The notes: generated by a model from the letters alone, not told the origin. A DNA stretch of 46,189 nt from an uncultured Lachnotalea sp. (GCA_947066815.1 CAMSZT010000026.1:1-46189); one strand, 5' to 3'; counted from the first letter of the stretch, positions 7,457 through 16,378 are shown. Program-made: numbers and translations.

Positions 7457-7516
7457 AAGACCATACAAAAAGCGTCCTTTGTGAGCATGCTCACAGGACG
7501 CTTTTTGTATGGTCTT
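7457..7516. terminator. Long bidirectional hairpin behind rubrerythrin
   Basis: A 60-base structure. It has 21-base perfect arms (7457-7477 and 7496-7516), each containing the AAAAAGCGTCC / GGACGCTTTTT terminator core. A 16-base self-complementary apex TGTGAGCATGCTCACA lies at 7480-7495. It sits 14 bases after the rubrerythrin stop and probably terminates it. The U tract lies within the stem, so it could work in both directions. Confidence 0.7.
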
Positions 7517-7530
7517 GCATGGCTTGCAGC

Positions 7531-8073
7531 TTAGCCAAAGTATCTCTCTAACAGGCCCTTGAAGGCTTTTCCGTGTCTGGCTTCGTCGCGGGCCATTTCA
7601 TGGACGGTGTCGTGGATCGCATCCAGATTGGCGGCTTTGGCCCTCTTGGCCAGGTCGAATTTGCCGGCGGTCGCACCGTTCTCGGCGGCCACGCGCATCT
7701 CAAGGTTCTTCTTGGTGCTGTCGGTGACTACTTCGCCGAGGAGCTCCGCGAATTTAGCGGCATGCTCTGCCTCCTCATAAGCAGCCTTCTCCCAGTACAG
7801 GCCGATCTCGGGATAGCCCTCTCTGTGGGCAACCCTCGCCATGGCCAGATACATACCGACCTCGGAGCACTCGCCGTTGAAGTTTGCTCTCAGGTCATCG
7901 AGGATATCCTGGCTGACACCCTGCGCTACGCCTACTACGTGCTCCGCCGCCCAGGCCATGTCGCCGGCCTGCTCGGAAAACTTGCTGGCGGGAGCTCCGC
8001 ACTGGGGACATTTCTCGGGAGCCGCATCGCCTTCGTACACATAGCCGCAAACGTCACATACAAATTTTTTCAT
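7531..8073 (-). CDS. rbr: Reverse-type rubrerythrin (rubredoxin domain first)
   Basis: A 180-residue non-haem iron peroxidase of the cytoplasm, which reduces hydrogen peroxide in anaerobes. Residues 1-37 are a rubredoxin domain with two C-x-x-C knuckles (C-D-V-C and C-P-Q-C). The rest is a ferritin-like four-helix diiron domain with the E-E-A-E-H-A-A-K-F and D-E-A-R-H-G-K-A-F motifs. In classical rubrerythrin the rubredoxin domain is C-terminal; the order here is the reversed form known from Clostridia. It starts at 8073 with ribosome site AGGAGA. The PerR-like gene lies 75 bases upstream on the same strand, which suggests peroxide control and perhaps cotranscription. Confidence 0.95.
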   Translation of the reverse strand: MKKFVCDVCGYVYEGDAAPEKCPQCGAPASKFSEQAGDMAWAAEHVVGVAQGVSQDILDDLRANFNGECSEVGMYLAMARVAHREGYPEIGLYWEKAAYEEAEHAAKFAELLGEVVTDSTKKNLEMRVAAENGATAGKFDLAKRAKAANLDAIHDTVHEMARDEARHGKAFKGLLERYFG

Positions 8074-8148
8074 CTTGGTATTCTCCTTTTCTTTTATAAG
8101 ATTTTATGGACCTCAAAAACAGTAATGATTCCTGTTATTGAAAGATTA

Positions 8149-8586
8149 TCACATTGCCGACTGCTTGTCAAGCGTTTTTCCCATGGATCTCCTGCCGTTT
8201 TCCGTCTCCCGGCAGCGGCCGCACACACCGTAAAACATGGCCGTGTGTCCTTCTATGGAGCCCTCGAACCGCTCCGAAGCCAGGGTCTCCAGCTCCCCCA
8301 CAGGCAGCATGGGAATGTCCTGCACGCAGCCGCACTGCCGGCACATGAAATGGTAATGGGGCTCCGTATTGGGATCGAAGCGCTCGGCCCCGTCGCCGCA
8401 GGAGATCTTCCTCACCTCGCCGAGACTCTCCAACAGGGAAAGGTTCCGGTAAACCGTCCCCAGGCTGATGTTCGGATAAGACCTCCGGATATTTGTATAT
8501 ACCATGTCCGCTGTCGGATGATCCTGCCGGCCGGTCAGAAATTCCTTGATGCTCTCCCGCTGCCGGCTGTACTTTAACGTTTTCAT
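8149..8586 (-). CDS. perR: PerR-like peroxide-responsive repressor (Fur family)
   Basis: A 145-residue metal-dependent DNA-binding repressor. The winged-helix region S-L-G-T-V-Y-R-N-L is followed by the metal-binding segment R-F-D...H-Y-H. Asp71 with His77 and His79 matches the iron site of PerR (Asp85, His91, His93 in Bacillus), where Fur usually has Glu. Structural zinc cysteines occur as C82-R-Q-C85 and C-G-R-C near the C terminus. The start at 8586 is preferred over a longer frame because GGAGGAG lies 6 bases upstream. The rubrerythrin neighbour supports a PerR role. Confidence 0.88.
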   Translation of the reverse strand: MKTLKYSRQRESIKEFLTGRQDHPTADMVYTNIRRSYPNISLGTVYRNLSLLESLGEVRKISCGDGAERFDPNTEPHYHFMCRQCGCVQDIPMLPVGELETLASERFEGSIEGHTAMFYGVCGRCRETENGRRSMGKTLDKQSAM

Positions 8587-8698
8587 GATCACTCCTCCGG
8601 TCAATAACGATAATAGCTACTGTTTTTATTATAAAAAACGGCATGGCCTCTGTCAAGAGCCAATATCTGCAGGAAACGGCAGATCCTCCCACGGTTTT

Positions 8699-9643
8699 TC
8701 ATCGATCCCCGCCGATCAGCTCCAGGACTTTCGCGGGCCGCAGCGCGTAGCAGTAATGGACCAGGAGGCTGCTGTCCCCGCCTGCGGTGAGGAACCGGGC
8801 CTTCACACGGTCGGCCACCATATCCGCCACCTCCTCCGTGGTGTCGATGACCAGCACCAGATACTGGCTGCTGCTGTATCTGGTATAGACGTCCCCGATG
8901 CGCAGGGTGCTGTGGATATCCCCTCCCAGCCGCTCCATGAGGACATCCTTCTCGCCGGGAGAGATACTCTTCCCCCTGCCGTCCACCAGAGTGAGCAGGA
9001 TGGCACAGGCCTTCTGCCCGCTCCGGACAAGCCCCCGTTCCAGAAAACGGTAAATGCATTTGAAAGTCTCATAATCCTGGCAGTAGGCCCCCGGTTTTCG
9101 GATCTCTTCCATCAGGTCCTCCCGGATCTGCCTCACATCCTTCCGGTAATTGTCTCCGGGCGTCTCCGGCCGACCGCCTCCGCGCCCGTCGGATCCTCTC
9201 CGCCTGTCTGCAAGCGCCTCTCCGGCCCGCTCCAGCATGGATGCATAAGTCTCCCCCTTCTGCCTGACGGCAGCGCCCACCGTCACCAGAAGGCTGATCC
9301 CCCTGCCTTCTTTCCTTTTATCTGTGCGGAACCGTTCCTCGATCCTCCTGCCGATCCTCTGGGCCGTCTCCGAGTCCCTGCAGCCGGGCATAAAAATGAC
9401 GAACTCGTCCCCGCCGATCCGACCGAGGACATCGCCGTTCCGTATCATATACCCCAGGGTCTGCGCCACCTGCTTTAAGCATTCATCCCCCTCCAGGTGG
9501 CCGAACTGGTCATTGATCCGATGGAAACGGTCGATATCGCATAAAAATAAGGAGCCCCCGCCCTGCATCTTTTCCGCGATCTTCTCCTGTATCCCGCTTT
9601 CATTCCATATACCGGTGAGCCAGTCGAGATTTTCTGTTTTCAT
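8699..9643 (-). CDS. Diguanylate cyclase with a second, degenerate GGDEF-like half
   Basis: A 314-residue cytoplasmic GGDEF protein that would make cyclic di-GMP from two GTP. The first domain has the active motif G-G-D-E-F at 77-81, metal/substrate residues in C-D-I-D-R-F, and an inhibitory I-site R68-x-x-D71 five residues before the motif. The second half (about 175-314) keeps the same secondary-structure pattern, but carries S-S-S-Q-Y at 257-261 in the signature position, so it is probably inactive and perhaps regulatory. There is no membrane segment or recognised sensor domain. The start at 9643 has a G-rich site. It appears monocistronic. Confidence 0.9.
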   Translation of the reverse strand: MKTENLDWLTGIWNESGIQEKIAEKMQGGGSLFLCDIDRFHRINDQFGHLEGDECLKQVAQTLGYMIRNGDVLGRIGGDEFVIFMPGCRDSETAQRIGRRIEERFRTDKRKEGRGISLLVTVGAAVRQKGETYASMLERAGEALADRRRGSDGRGGGRPETPGDNYRKDVRQIREDLMEEIRKPGAYCQDYETFKCIYRFLERGLVRSGQKACAILLTLVDGRGKSISPGEKDVLMERLGGDIHSTLRIGDVYTRYSSSQYLVLVIDTTEEVADMVADRVKARFLTAGGDSSLLVHYCYALRPAKVLELIGGDR

Positions 9644-9745
9644 TCCCCCACCCCCATGTAAGTTCCGATTTAATCTTACCAGACTTTTCCGGCCTCGGCA
9701 AGAAGGGCGCCTCCCATATTTTTTGTGAAGGGCAGAAAATCCGCC

Positions 9746-9780
9746 AAAAAAGAACCCTGCGCCGGCAGGATCCTTTTTCT
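9746..9780 (-). terminator. Terminator of murA
   Basis: On the minus strand AAAAAG is followed by a 9-pair stem (two G-U pairs) around the loop CGGC and then CTTTTTT. It lies 46 bases after the murA stop. Confidence 0.75.
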
Positions 9781-9825
9781 TCTCAGCATATAAGATAAAA
9801 CTTTTCTTTATATTTTTTATTTCCT

Positions 9826-11115
9826 CTAAACTGCCTCCAGCTTGAAGCGCCGCACATCCCGCTCATCCTCTGCCTGATAGATGCAGGCGCCCAGCAGGCG
9901 GAGTTTTTCGTCAAAGCGCTCGTAGCCCCTCAGGATGTATTTTGTCTCGTCCACCACCGTATAGCCGTCCGCGGCCAGCCCCGCCAGCACAAGAGCCGCT
10001 CCCGCCCGCAGGTCCGGCGCGCTCACATCCGCCCCGGTCAGACGGTTTACGCCACTGATCACGGCCACGTTGCTCTCCACCTTCACATTGGCGCCCATGC
10101 GGGCCAGCTCATCTACATATTTAAAACGGTTCTCAAAAATACTCTCCGTCACCATGCTGGTCCCCTCCGCCAGGGACAGGGCCACCGAGATCTGCGGCTG
10201 CATATCGGTGGGGAAACCCGGATAGGGCAGGGTCTTCACATGGGTGTAGTGGAGCCTGGATTTGCATACCACCCGCACCGCGTCGTCAAACTCAATGACC
10301 TCGCAGCCCATCTCCTTGAGCTTGGCGGAAATGGCCTCCAGATGCCTGGGGATCACATTCTTCACCGTCACGTCGCCTCTGGTCATCGCCGCCGCAAACA
10401 TAAAGGTACCCGCCTCGATCTGGTCGGGAATGATGGAATAGGTGGTGCCGTGGAGCCTCTGCACCCCACGGATCCGGATCACATCCGTGCCTGCGCCCTT
10501 GATGTTGGCGCCCATGCTGTTGAGCAGGTTCGCCACGTCCACGATGTGGGGCTCCTTGGCCGCATTCTCCAGGATCGTATTCCCCTCCGCCAGCACCGCC
10601 GCCAGCATGATGTTGATGGTCGCGCCCACGGACACCATATCCAGGTAAATGTGGTTTCCGGCCAGATGGAGTGCGTCGGCCACCACCATGCCGTACTCCA
10701 CATCCGCCCTCGCGCCGAGAGCCCGGAAGCCCTTCAGGTGCTGGTCGATGGGGCGGCTCCCGATATTGCAGCCGCCGGGCAGGGAAACCTCCGCCCTTTT
10801 GTATTTGCCGAGGAGTGCGCCGAGAAGATAGTAGGACGCACGGATCCTCTTGATAAAGTCGTTGTTCACCCGGACGGTGCTTATGGCCGAGCCGTTGATG
10901 CACACCGTGTGGGGATCGATCCGGCGGACCCTCGCCCCGATATCTTCGATCGCCTCCAGAAGTACATTGGTATCCCGCACATCCGGCAGGTTTTCTATGG
11001 TTACATCCTCATCCGCCATGATGGCTGCTGCCAGGATCCCGAGGGCCGCATTTTTCGCTCCTCCGATCACCACATCACCCACCAGTGGATTTCCGCCCTT
11101 GATCACATATTGCAT
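9826..11115 (-). CDS. murA: UDP-N-acetylglucosamine 1-carboxyvinyltransferase
   Basis: A 429-residue cytoplasmic enzyme for the first committed step of peptidoglycan synthesis, transferring enolpyruvate from PEP to UDP-GlcNAc. The substrate Lys-Asn pair (G-A-K-N-A-A) is at 20-25. The catalytic Cys116 is in P-G-G-C-N-I-G-S-R-P, the site that fosfomycin alkylates. The length is normal. The start at 11115 follows GATGAGGTG; an in-frame upstream ATG lacks a good site. A clear promoter lies about 105 bases upstream. Clostridia often carry two murA paralogues, and the sequence alone does not show which this is. Confidence 0.95.
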   Translation of the reverse strand: MQYVIKGGNPLVGDVVIGGAKNAALGILAAAIMADEDVTIENLPDVRDTNVLLEAIEDIGARVRRIDPHTVCINGSAISTVRVNNDFIKRIRASYYLLGALLGKYKRAEVSLPGGCNIGSRPIDQHLKGFRALGARADVEYGMVVADALHLAGNHIYLDMVSVGATINIMLAAVLAEGNTILENAAKEPHIVDVANLLNSMGANIKGAGTDVIRIRGVQRLHGTTYSIIPDQIEAGTFMFAAAMTRGDVTVKNVIPRHLEAISAKLKEMGCEVIEFDDAVRVVCKSRLHYTHVKTLPYPGFPTDMQPQISVALSLAEGTSMVTESIFENRFKYVDELARMGANVKVESNVAVISGVNRLTGADVSAPDLRAGAALVLAGLAADGYTVVDETKYILRGYERFDEKLRLLGACIYQAEDERDVRRFKLEAV

Positions 11116-11220
11116 GATGACACACCTCATCGATTTTCCTTATATATTCAAACAGATCCGTCTCTGTATCCTGTCATGGCCGCTGCGTTTCCTATAGTTT
11201 GTACGGCTGTCCTAAGGTCT

Positions 11221-11249
11221 ATTATAACAATCTCTTTCCAATTTGTAAA
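11221..11249 (-). promoter_or_regulatory. murA promoter
   Basis: TTTACA (11244-11249) and TATAAT (11221-11226) on the minus strand are spaced by 17 bases. This leaves about 100 bases of leader before the murA start. Confidence 0.75.
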
Positions 11250-11315
11250 ATCTTTTTTACTTTTTGTAAGATTTCCTTAATATTCCCCTTCTTTTTACGG
11301 AACAGGCCTGCATTT

Positions 11316-13844
11316 TCACGGAATCCAGCTGATAAAAGGATAACCATAGGCGCCAAAATATGCTTCCGCTTCTTCTTCTGACATGAGACGGTCCTCACCG
11401 GACAGAGGATCGTAGATCACGAGATTTTTATAAATATCATATCCGAGGATCAGTTCGGCTTGGTCTTCCTTTGTCAGAGCCAGCACCGGACAGCCTCTGT
11501 TCACATAGTAGAGCATCTGGTTGAGGATGCAGCCTCTGAGATCCACGGCCCTGCCGGACGGCGTCTCGTCCAGGATCTCACAGGCGCTTTTTCCCTCCGC
11601 CAGTTTCCCGGCCCCGTCTCCCGGAACGCCGGCCTTTTTTAACAGCATGGACAGGCAGGCCGCAAGCCTTTCGTCCGCCGAAGCGGCCCTTTCCCGCTCC
11701 ACCGCCTCCGCCATGGCCTCTGTCTTCCGGTTCGCTCTGGTCCACACATAATCCTGGCCGTCCCCGACCACCACGCCCATCTGGTCATAGACCAGCCGGA
11801 TGGCCTCGGAGGCAGATCCGCAGATCCCCTCCAGGCGCCCGCAGGCATAGGCATAATACTGCCGCCCCTCCCCGGGGACACGGGGCAGCTCCAGTACCCG
11901 CAGTTCTCCCTCCGTAAGAGCTTTTGGCTTTACGATGCTCAGGGCCTGCCCCTTCTTTGCCGGTGCGCCCGCCTGCAGGGTATAGGTGGTCTTTTTCAGC
12001 TCGGAGGAGGCCCGTTCCAGCACCTGCTCCCCGCTCTCCTCCGCCTGGTTCTGGATCAGGGCATCGCTCTCCGCTGCCACCCAAGCGCCGTCCCCGTCCC
12101 GCCTCTGCCGCTCGATCCGGACCTTTCCGTCCTCCACCCGGATATCCCGGATATAGAGTCCGTCCCGCTCATAGACGGTCTGCACCTGTCCGTCCCTTCC
12201 CACGATCTCGAGGGCATACATGGGGTACTCTGTCGCCAGCTTCCGTTCGATATCGCTCTCCTTTGCCTTCCCGTAGATGAAATCCCCGTCGATGAATCCA
12301 AGAGGGCGGACCGCCTCCCCCTCGGCGGCATGGACCGTGAAGCTTTCTCCCTGGTCCATATAATATACCTGGATGGTCTTCCCGCCGTAGATATCCTCCT
12401 CCTGCCAGGCCGCCGCCCCGTATTCCGTGTCCACGGCAAAGGAATGCTCCCGCAGGCCGCTCACGAGCTCCACGCACTCTTCCCCGGAAAAATCAATGGC
12501 ATAAATGCTGTTTCCGAACATAAGGTAGAGTAGCTGGTTTTTTCCTCCGTAAAAGAGGGTATCGAGCTCTTTCTCCAGCACCTGGCACGGCCTGTCGGAG
12601 GGAATATAGAATACCTCCGTGACCGCGTTGTCCGCTTTCTCATACCGGTAAAAGCTCAATCCGCACTCGCCCTCGTGGGCTCCCCGGTTCATATATCCGT
12701 AAACGGCAAAGGAGACATCCCCGTTGTCTTCTGCCCCCACGACCTTAAACCCGTGCTGGTCGTAGAGATCCCTGTCCCCGCCGTCTGACCCTTCTTTAAA
12801 GGAAAACAGCCTGGTCATGCCGTTTTCGGTCCTGTCGTAACTCCAGAGCTCCCCGCCCGCGGCAAAGACCGTATGGTCACCGGCCTGTTTAAACTCGACC
12901 CCCGCACTCTCCGGGCTCAAAATGCCCAGATCGATGGAGCCGTTCTTTACGACCGCCTCCGAGGGTTCGAACTCCTGATCCATGGTCCGCTCATAGGCAA
13001 TGAGCCACAGCCTCCCGTCCACAAAGCGGAGGCAGAAAAACTCTTTGACCCGGTAGGTCTCCTGCTGCCCCGCCTCGTTTGGCGCCGTCACCGTGTAGAG
13101 GAACTGGACCGCCCCCACCATCTCGTTCATTTCCTTGATATCCATAGAGACCTCGCCGGAAAGCTCCGGCTTCAGGGCTCCCCAGGCCACATGGTTGTAG
13201 CTGGACTTGATATCCGCATAGCCCAGGTTGCTGTTGTCGGTCTCGTTGTTGCTCTCCAGCTGGATCGTAAAATCCTCCGTGACGTTTTTGGTAAACGCCA
13301 GCTCCCTGAAATTCCTGGCAAATGCGATCTGCTCCCCGATATGGGTATCGTCATAGTAACGGATCCTGGTATAGTAACAGATCCGCTCCTCCCTGCCGGT
13401 CCCCACATGGAGGACAAGGGCGTACTCCGTCCCCTTTGCCAGCAGATCCTGGAAGGTGAGCTCCCCCCGCACCGTCTCCCCCTCCGTCCGGAGGTTTTCG
13501 CAGGAGCGGGATTCGATCAGATTCTCCCCGTCCAGGCTCCTCACCTCATAGTCCACCGACCGGATCTCATTGTCGTAGGCGCGGATGGAGAAGGGCAGCC
13601 TCCTGTCCCCCGGGACCGGGGTAATGGTGTCCCGCATGGAGGGGATATCCATCTCCTTCACATAACCGCGGAGCGTATTGACCGGACTCCCTTCAAACTC
13701 CATGGAGACGAGGGGAAGGGTAGCCCCTTCCATCACCGTATAGACGGCCTCCTCCTCCTTTTTTCTCGTCACAAAAAAGACTGCGGCCACGGCCGCCACA
13801 AAAATAAGCGTCAATATGATCATGCGTCTGAATATCTTCTTCAT
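11316..13844 (-). CDS. Membrane-anchored large protein with propeller-like middle and C39-peptidase-like C terminus
   Basis: An 842-residue protein of unknown function. Residues about 6-26 are a signal anchor (I-I-L-T-L-I-F-V-A-A...) and the rest is predicted outside the membrane. The middle (about 280-620) contains repeated short beta segments of the kind found in propeller or WD/TolB-like folds. The C terminus (about 670-842) resembles a C39-like papain-fold domain: A-A-C-L-S-M-L-L-K-K-A-G as the Cys helix and A-E-L-I-L-G-Y-D...V-I-Y-D-P-L-S-G as the later strands. Where family members usually have His before that strand, Gln is seen, so it may be inactive. The start at 13844 was chosen because the membrane segment follows directly. 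A promoter lies about 80 bases upstream. Confidence 0.7.
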   Translation of the reverse strand: MKKIFRRMIILTLIFVAAVAAVFFVTRKKEEEAVYTVMEGATLPLVSMEFEGSPVNTLRGYVKEMDIPSMRDTITPVPGDRRLPFSIRAYDNEIRSVDYEVRSLDGENLIESRSCENLRTEGETVRGELTFQDLLAKGTEYALVLHVGTGREERICYYTRIRYYDDTHIGEQIAFARNFRELAFTKNVTEDFTIQLESNNETDNSNLGYADIKSSYNHVAWGALKPELSGEVSMDIKEMNEMVGAVQFLYTVTAPNEAGQQETYRVKEFFCLRFVDGRLWLIAYERTMDQEFEPSEAVVKNGSIDLGILSPESAGVEFKQAGDHTVFAAGGELWSYDRTENGMTRLFSFKEGSDGGDRDLYDQHGFKVVGAEDNGDVSFAVYGYMNRGAHEGECGLSFYRYEKADNAVTEVFYIPSDRPCQVLEKELDTLFYGGKNQLLYLMFGNSIYAIDFSGEECVELVSGLREHSFAVDTEYGAAAWQEEDIYGGKTIQVYYMDQGESFTVHAAEGEAVRPLGFIDGDFIYGKAKESDIERKLATEYPMYALEIVGRDGQVQTVYERDGLYIRDIRVEDGKVRIERQRRDGDGAWVAAESDALIQNQAEESGEQVLERASSELKKTTYTLQAGAPAKKGQALSIVKPKALTEGELRVLELPRVPGEGRQYYAYACGRLEGICGSASEAIRLVYDQMGVVVGDGQDYVWTRANRKTEAMAEAVERERAASADERLAACLSMLLKKAGVPGDGAGKLAEGKSACEILDETPSGRAVDLRGCILNQMLYYVNRGCPVLALTKEDQAELILGYDIYKNLVIYDPLSGEDRLMSEEEAEAYFGAYGYPFISWIP

Positions 13845-13920
13845 GAGTATGCTCCCTGATAATAAGCTGCACGCCGTAGGGCCATAAGCGAATATAGCCA
13901 TGGCAGATCACCATGACTAT

Positions 13921-13949
13921 ATTGTAAGATCAATCTCCTGAAACCTCAA
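13921..13949 (-). promoter_or_regulatory. Promoter of the C39-like membrane protein gene
   Basis: TTGAGG (13944-13949) and TACAAT (13921-13926) on the minus strand are spaced by 17 bases. An imperfect inverted repeat (about 13889-13922, arms near AATATAGCCATGG) overlaps the transcription start and may be an operator or leader hairpin. Confidence 0.55.
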
Positions 13950-13982
13950 CCGCTTTTTTATTAACTTTTTCTTAGGGTGCGG

Positions 13983-14447
13983 TCACCAGTATTTCCTCTT
14001 CAGGCCGCGGCGGCGCACCCGTCTCCTGCAGATCTCGTGGTACAAAAGCACCTCTGTGGCCGCCCTCGTCCATTCTGCCTCCTTCTCGTCGGCATCTTCC
14101 GCGATCTCCTGCCTGTAAACCTGGTCGCAGAGCCTCCCGAGGCCGATCCGGTCCGGATACTCGTCGTAGAGGATGCTCCCCTCGTAATCCATGGTATCGC
14201 ACAGGTCGTTCACCCTCATCTGGAGCTTCTTCATTTTTTCCGGGTACATGGCCTGAAAATACTCCATATCGCGCCCCGTATCCCGGTTGTCGTCCCCCAT
14301 CTCCATGGCCCAGAGTGTCTGTGTCCTGAGGCCTCCTCCCGGCGCCCCGAACCCCCTCCCGGCCACGGGGGCGGGATACATGCGCCGGATGCCGGAGGGA
14401 CGGCCCCCGTAATAATCCCAGATAAAGTCGCTGTATCGTTCTGCCAT
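13983..14447 (-). CDS. Hypothetical protein
   Basis: A 154-residue protein of unknown function with no membrane segment. Notable stretches are the Tyr-rich N terminus (M-A-E-R-Y-S-D-F-I-W-D-Y-Y-G-G), an acidic region with D-R-D-M-E-Y-F-Q-A-M-Y-P, and Y-D-E-Y-P-D-R. The C terminus is very basic (R-R-R-V-R-R-R-G-L-K-R-K). The frame could start with a GTG at 14567, but the ATG at 14447 has an AAGGTGG site. A TATAAT element (14476-14481, minus strand) lies between the two, favouring the shorter form. Proteins of this pattern occur in Lachnospiraceae without known role. Confidence 0.65.
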   Translation of the reverse strand: MAERYSDFIWDYYGGRPSGIRRMYPAPVAGRGFGAPGGGLRTQTLWAMEMGDDNRDTGRDMEYFQAMYPEKMKKLQMRVNDLCDTMDYEGSILYDEYPDRIGLGRLCDQVYRQEIAEDADEKEAEWTRAATEVLLYHEICRRRVRRRGLKRKYW

Positions 14448-14594
14448 CTGAAATGCCACCTTATATCCATGATCTATTATAGGATATGCAGCTTTTTCCG
14501 ATTGGTTCGGCTTTCCGCGGGCCCGCAGCGTTTCCCGTCCGCCGTCTGCCGCAGGCCTTTCCTTCACCGGTCTGTCTCCCGCAGGCCCCTCCGC

Positions 14595-15080
14595 CTACCA
14601 GTCCGATACCAGGATGGGGCAGCCCAGGTGGAATACGGTCTCGTCCTCGAGCTCGTCGTAGGAGACCGCCAGGTTCAGGTTGACCTCCCCCTCCGGAAGG
14701 GTCTTTGTCTCCCCGGCCCCCTTCGCGTAGGCGTAGACCGTATACAGGGCTTCCTCGTCCACCCCGGCCACCTGCTTTGCCCCCATCCGCTCCAGGAGCG
14801 CCTCCGCCAGGACCCGCTGCTCCTCCCTGGAAAGCTCTCCCGGCAGACGGCCTTCCAGTTCCAGATAGTCCCCGCCTCCTGCCCTCAAAATACGGCAGTC
14901 GATCTTCGAAAAATTAGCCGTCTCAAAGACCTGGAATACCTCCTCGCCGGAGGCCTCCTGTCTTCCGAAAGCAGCCAGAACAGCCAAAAGACAGCAGATC
15001 CCCAGGAGAAACGCCGTCACCGCCAGCGTCCTTTCTCCTGCCTGTCTCCGTCCTCCCTCCCTCTTTCCGATCCATTCCAT
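14595..15080 (-). CDS. YwmB-like secreted or membrane-anchored protein
   Basis: A 161-residue protein with an N-terminal membrane segment (about 19-39). It is followed by a domain ending V-N-L-N-L-A-V-S-Y-D and H-L-G-C-P-I-L-V-S-D-W. This C-terminal pattern (N-L-x-x-x-x-x-Y-D...G-x-P-I-I) resembles the YwmB/DUF1779 family, which in Bacillus sits beside murA and spoIID. Here murA lies a few genes downstream on the same strand, which supports the assignment. The function of YwmB itself is not established. The match rests on motif resemblance only. Confidence 0.55.
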   Translation of the reverse strand: MEWIGKREGGRRQAGERTLAVTAFLLGICCLLAVLAAFGRQEASGEEVFQVFETANFSKIDCRILRAGGGDYLELEGRLPGELSREEQRVLAEALLERMGAKQVAGVDEEALYTVYAYAKGAGETKTLPEGEVNLNLAVSYDELEDETVFHLGCPILVSDW

Positions 15081-15190
15081 GAAACCATCCTCCTTTTCCC
15101 GGATCTCGCCCCGCCTTCTGCAGAGGGGCTTTTTTAAAGAATTGCCGAAATAAAAAGGATTTATACAAGATCAGGACCGATCGGACGGGA

Positions 15191-15220
15191 AAAGGGGAAC
15201 GCCTTTTGGCGTCCCCCCTG
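15191..15220 (-). terminator. Terminator of the rpsF-ssb-rpsR operon
   Basis: GGGGAACGCC and GGCGTCCCCC form a 10-pair stem (one mismatch) with loop TTTT. On the minus strand the stem is followed by TTTTCCC. It lies about 20 bases after the rpsR stop. Confidence 0.75.
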
Positions 15221-15239
15221 AGCTCCCTGTCTGTAAACC

Positions 15240-15503
15240 TTATTCCATCGTGTACGGCATGAGAGAGATATGTCTCGCCCTCTTGATGGCAACGGTCAGC
15301 GCCCGCTGATGCTTTGCGCAGTTGCCGGTGATCCTCCTGGGAAGGATCTTACCCCTCTCGGACACGTATCTCTTTAACTTTGCCACGTCCTTGTAATCGA
15401 TCACACCGTTTTTATCTCCGCAGAACACGCAGACTTTCTTCCTTCTGCGCCCGCCTCTCCTCTTCATGGGAGAATCTGATCTGTCGCCCTTTGTGTAAGC
15501 CAT
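15240..15503 (-). CDS. rpsR: 30S ribosomal protein S18
   Basis: An 87-residue protein of the small ribosomal subunit, bound next to S6 on the platform. The basic N terminus and the conserved body [22 protein letters not shown] and [12 protein letters not shown] are all present. A C-V-F-C pair near residue 25 with a further Cys (N-C-A-K-H) could bind zinc, as in C+ forms of S18. It is the last gene of the classical rpsF-ssb-rpsR operon, 29 bases after ssb. Confidence 0.97.
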   Translation of the reverse strand: MAYTKGDRSDSPMKRRGGRRRKKVCVFCGDKNGVIDYKDVAKLKRYVSERGKILPRRITGNCAKHQRALTVAIKRARHISLMPYTME

Positions 15504-15532
15504 GATTAAAACCTCCTTATTCCGAATAATGT

Positions 15533-15988
15533 CTAGTTAAACGGGAGACCCTCGTCCTCTACTCCATCGGGAATATTCATAAATCCGTCGTCCAGGGCCG
15601 CACCCGGCGCGGGCCTTGCCTCCTGCCGGGAACCGCCTCCGCTATACTGGGCCGCCGCGTTCTTGCTCTCGGCAAACTCCTGGTCGTCCACGACCACATC
15701 CGTCGTGTAGACCTTCTGGCCGTCCCGGTTGGTATAGCTTCCGGTCTGGATCCTGCCGCTCACCGCGATCTTTGTGCCCTGATGCAGATATTTCTCGGCA
15801 AACTCCGCACTCTTGCCAAAGGCAACGCAGCCGATAAAATCTGCGGTCTGCTGATCGCCCCCATTGTCATTATTCCTGGAAAAGCGCCTGTCCACCGCCA
15901 GTGTATACCTGGCGACTGCCATGCCGCTCTGCGAATAACGGATATCCGGATCCCTTGTCAGCCTTCCCATGAGTATCACTTTATTCAT
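15533..15988 (-). CDS. ssb: Single-stranded DNA-binding protein
   Basis: A 151-residue protein that coats single-stranded DNA in replication, repair and recombination. The OB fold occupies residues 1-105 ([24 protein letters not shown]). A flexible Gly/Ala/Pro-rich linker follows, with an acidic tail D-E-G-L-P-F-N. This is a variant of the D-D-D-I-P-F partner-binding tip. It lies between rpsF and rpsR as in most Firmicutes. Confidence 0.97.
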   Translation of the reverse strand: MNKVILMGRLTRDPDIRYSQSGMAVARYTLAVDRRFSRNNDNGGDQQTADFIGCVAFGKSAEFAEKYLHQGTKIAVSGRIQTGSYTNRDGQKVYTTDVVVDDQEFAESKNAAAQYSGGGSRQEARPAPGAALDDGFMNIPDGVEDEGLPFN

Positions 15989-16009
15989 GTAGTCCCCTCT
16001 TTTCTCCGA

Positions 16010-16297
16010 TCACGCTTCCTGCTTTACGCACAGATATCTGATCACAGGCTCCATGATGCGGACATGGTTTTCCACTTCGTTGGGGCAGTTTGGATCAGAT
16101 TCGAACTGGATGAAGTAATAAAAGCCTTCTCTCATCTTCTGGATCTCGTAGGCAAGCCTTTTCTTGCCCCACTCGTCCACATTTGTGATGGTGCCGCCGA
16201 AACGGGTGATATAGGACTGGGCCTTCTCCAAAGCCGCCGCCCTCTCTTCCTCTTCCAGCTTCGCACTCAGCACAAGCGCCAATTCATATTTGTTCAT
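16010..16297 (-). CDS. rpsF: 30S ribosomal protein S6
   Basis: A 95-residue small-subunit protein that binds 16S rRNA together with S18. It begins M-N-K-Y-E-L-A-L-V-L and contains W-G-K-K-R-L-A-Y-E-I and G-F-Y-Y-F-I-Q-F. The start at 16297 has an AAGGAGGT site. The leader of about 80 bases contains a GC-rich inverted repeat just before the ribosome site. In other bacteria the S6:S18 complex binds such a leader to repress the operon. A match to that motif could not be confirmed by eye. Confidence 0.97.
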   Translation of the reverse strand: MNKYELALVLSAKLEEEERAAALEKAQSYITRFGGTITNVDEWGKKRLAYEIQKMREGFYYFIQFESDPNCPNEVENHVRIMEPVIRYLCVKQEA

Positions 16298-16378
16298 GCT
16301 GTTTTACCTCCTTCTGGTCTCTGGCCCCTCCGGCCCTCCGGGGGAGCAAGGAAATCTGAAATGTTGTCACAGATAATA

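Noticed and set aside
9324-9728. Plus-strand frame of 134 codons
   Set aside because: Antisense to the GGDEF domain with the active motif; no resemblance to any family.
14448-14567. Upstream extension of the hypothetical gene to a GTG at 14567
   Set aside because: A TATAAT element lies inside the extension and a good ribosome site precedes the ATG at 14447.
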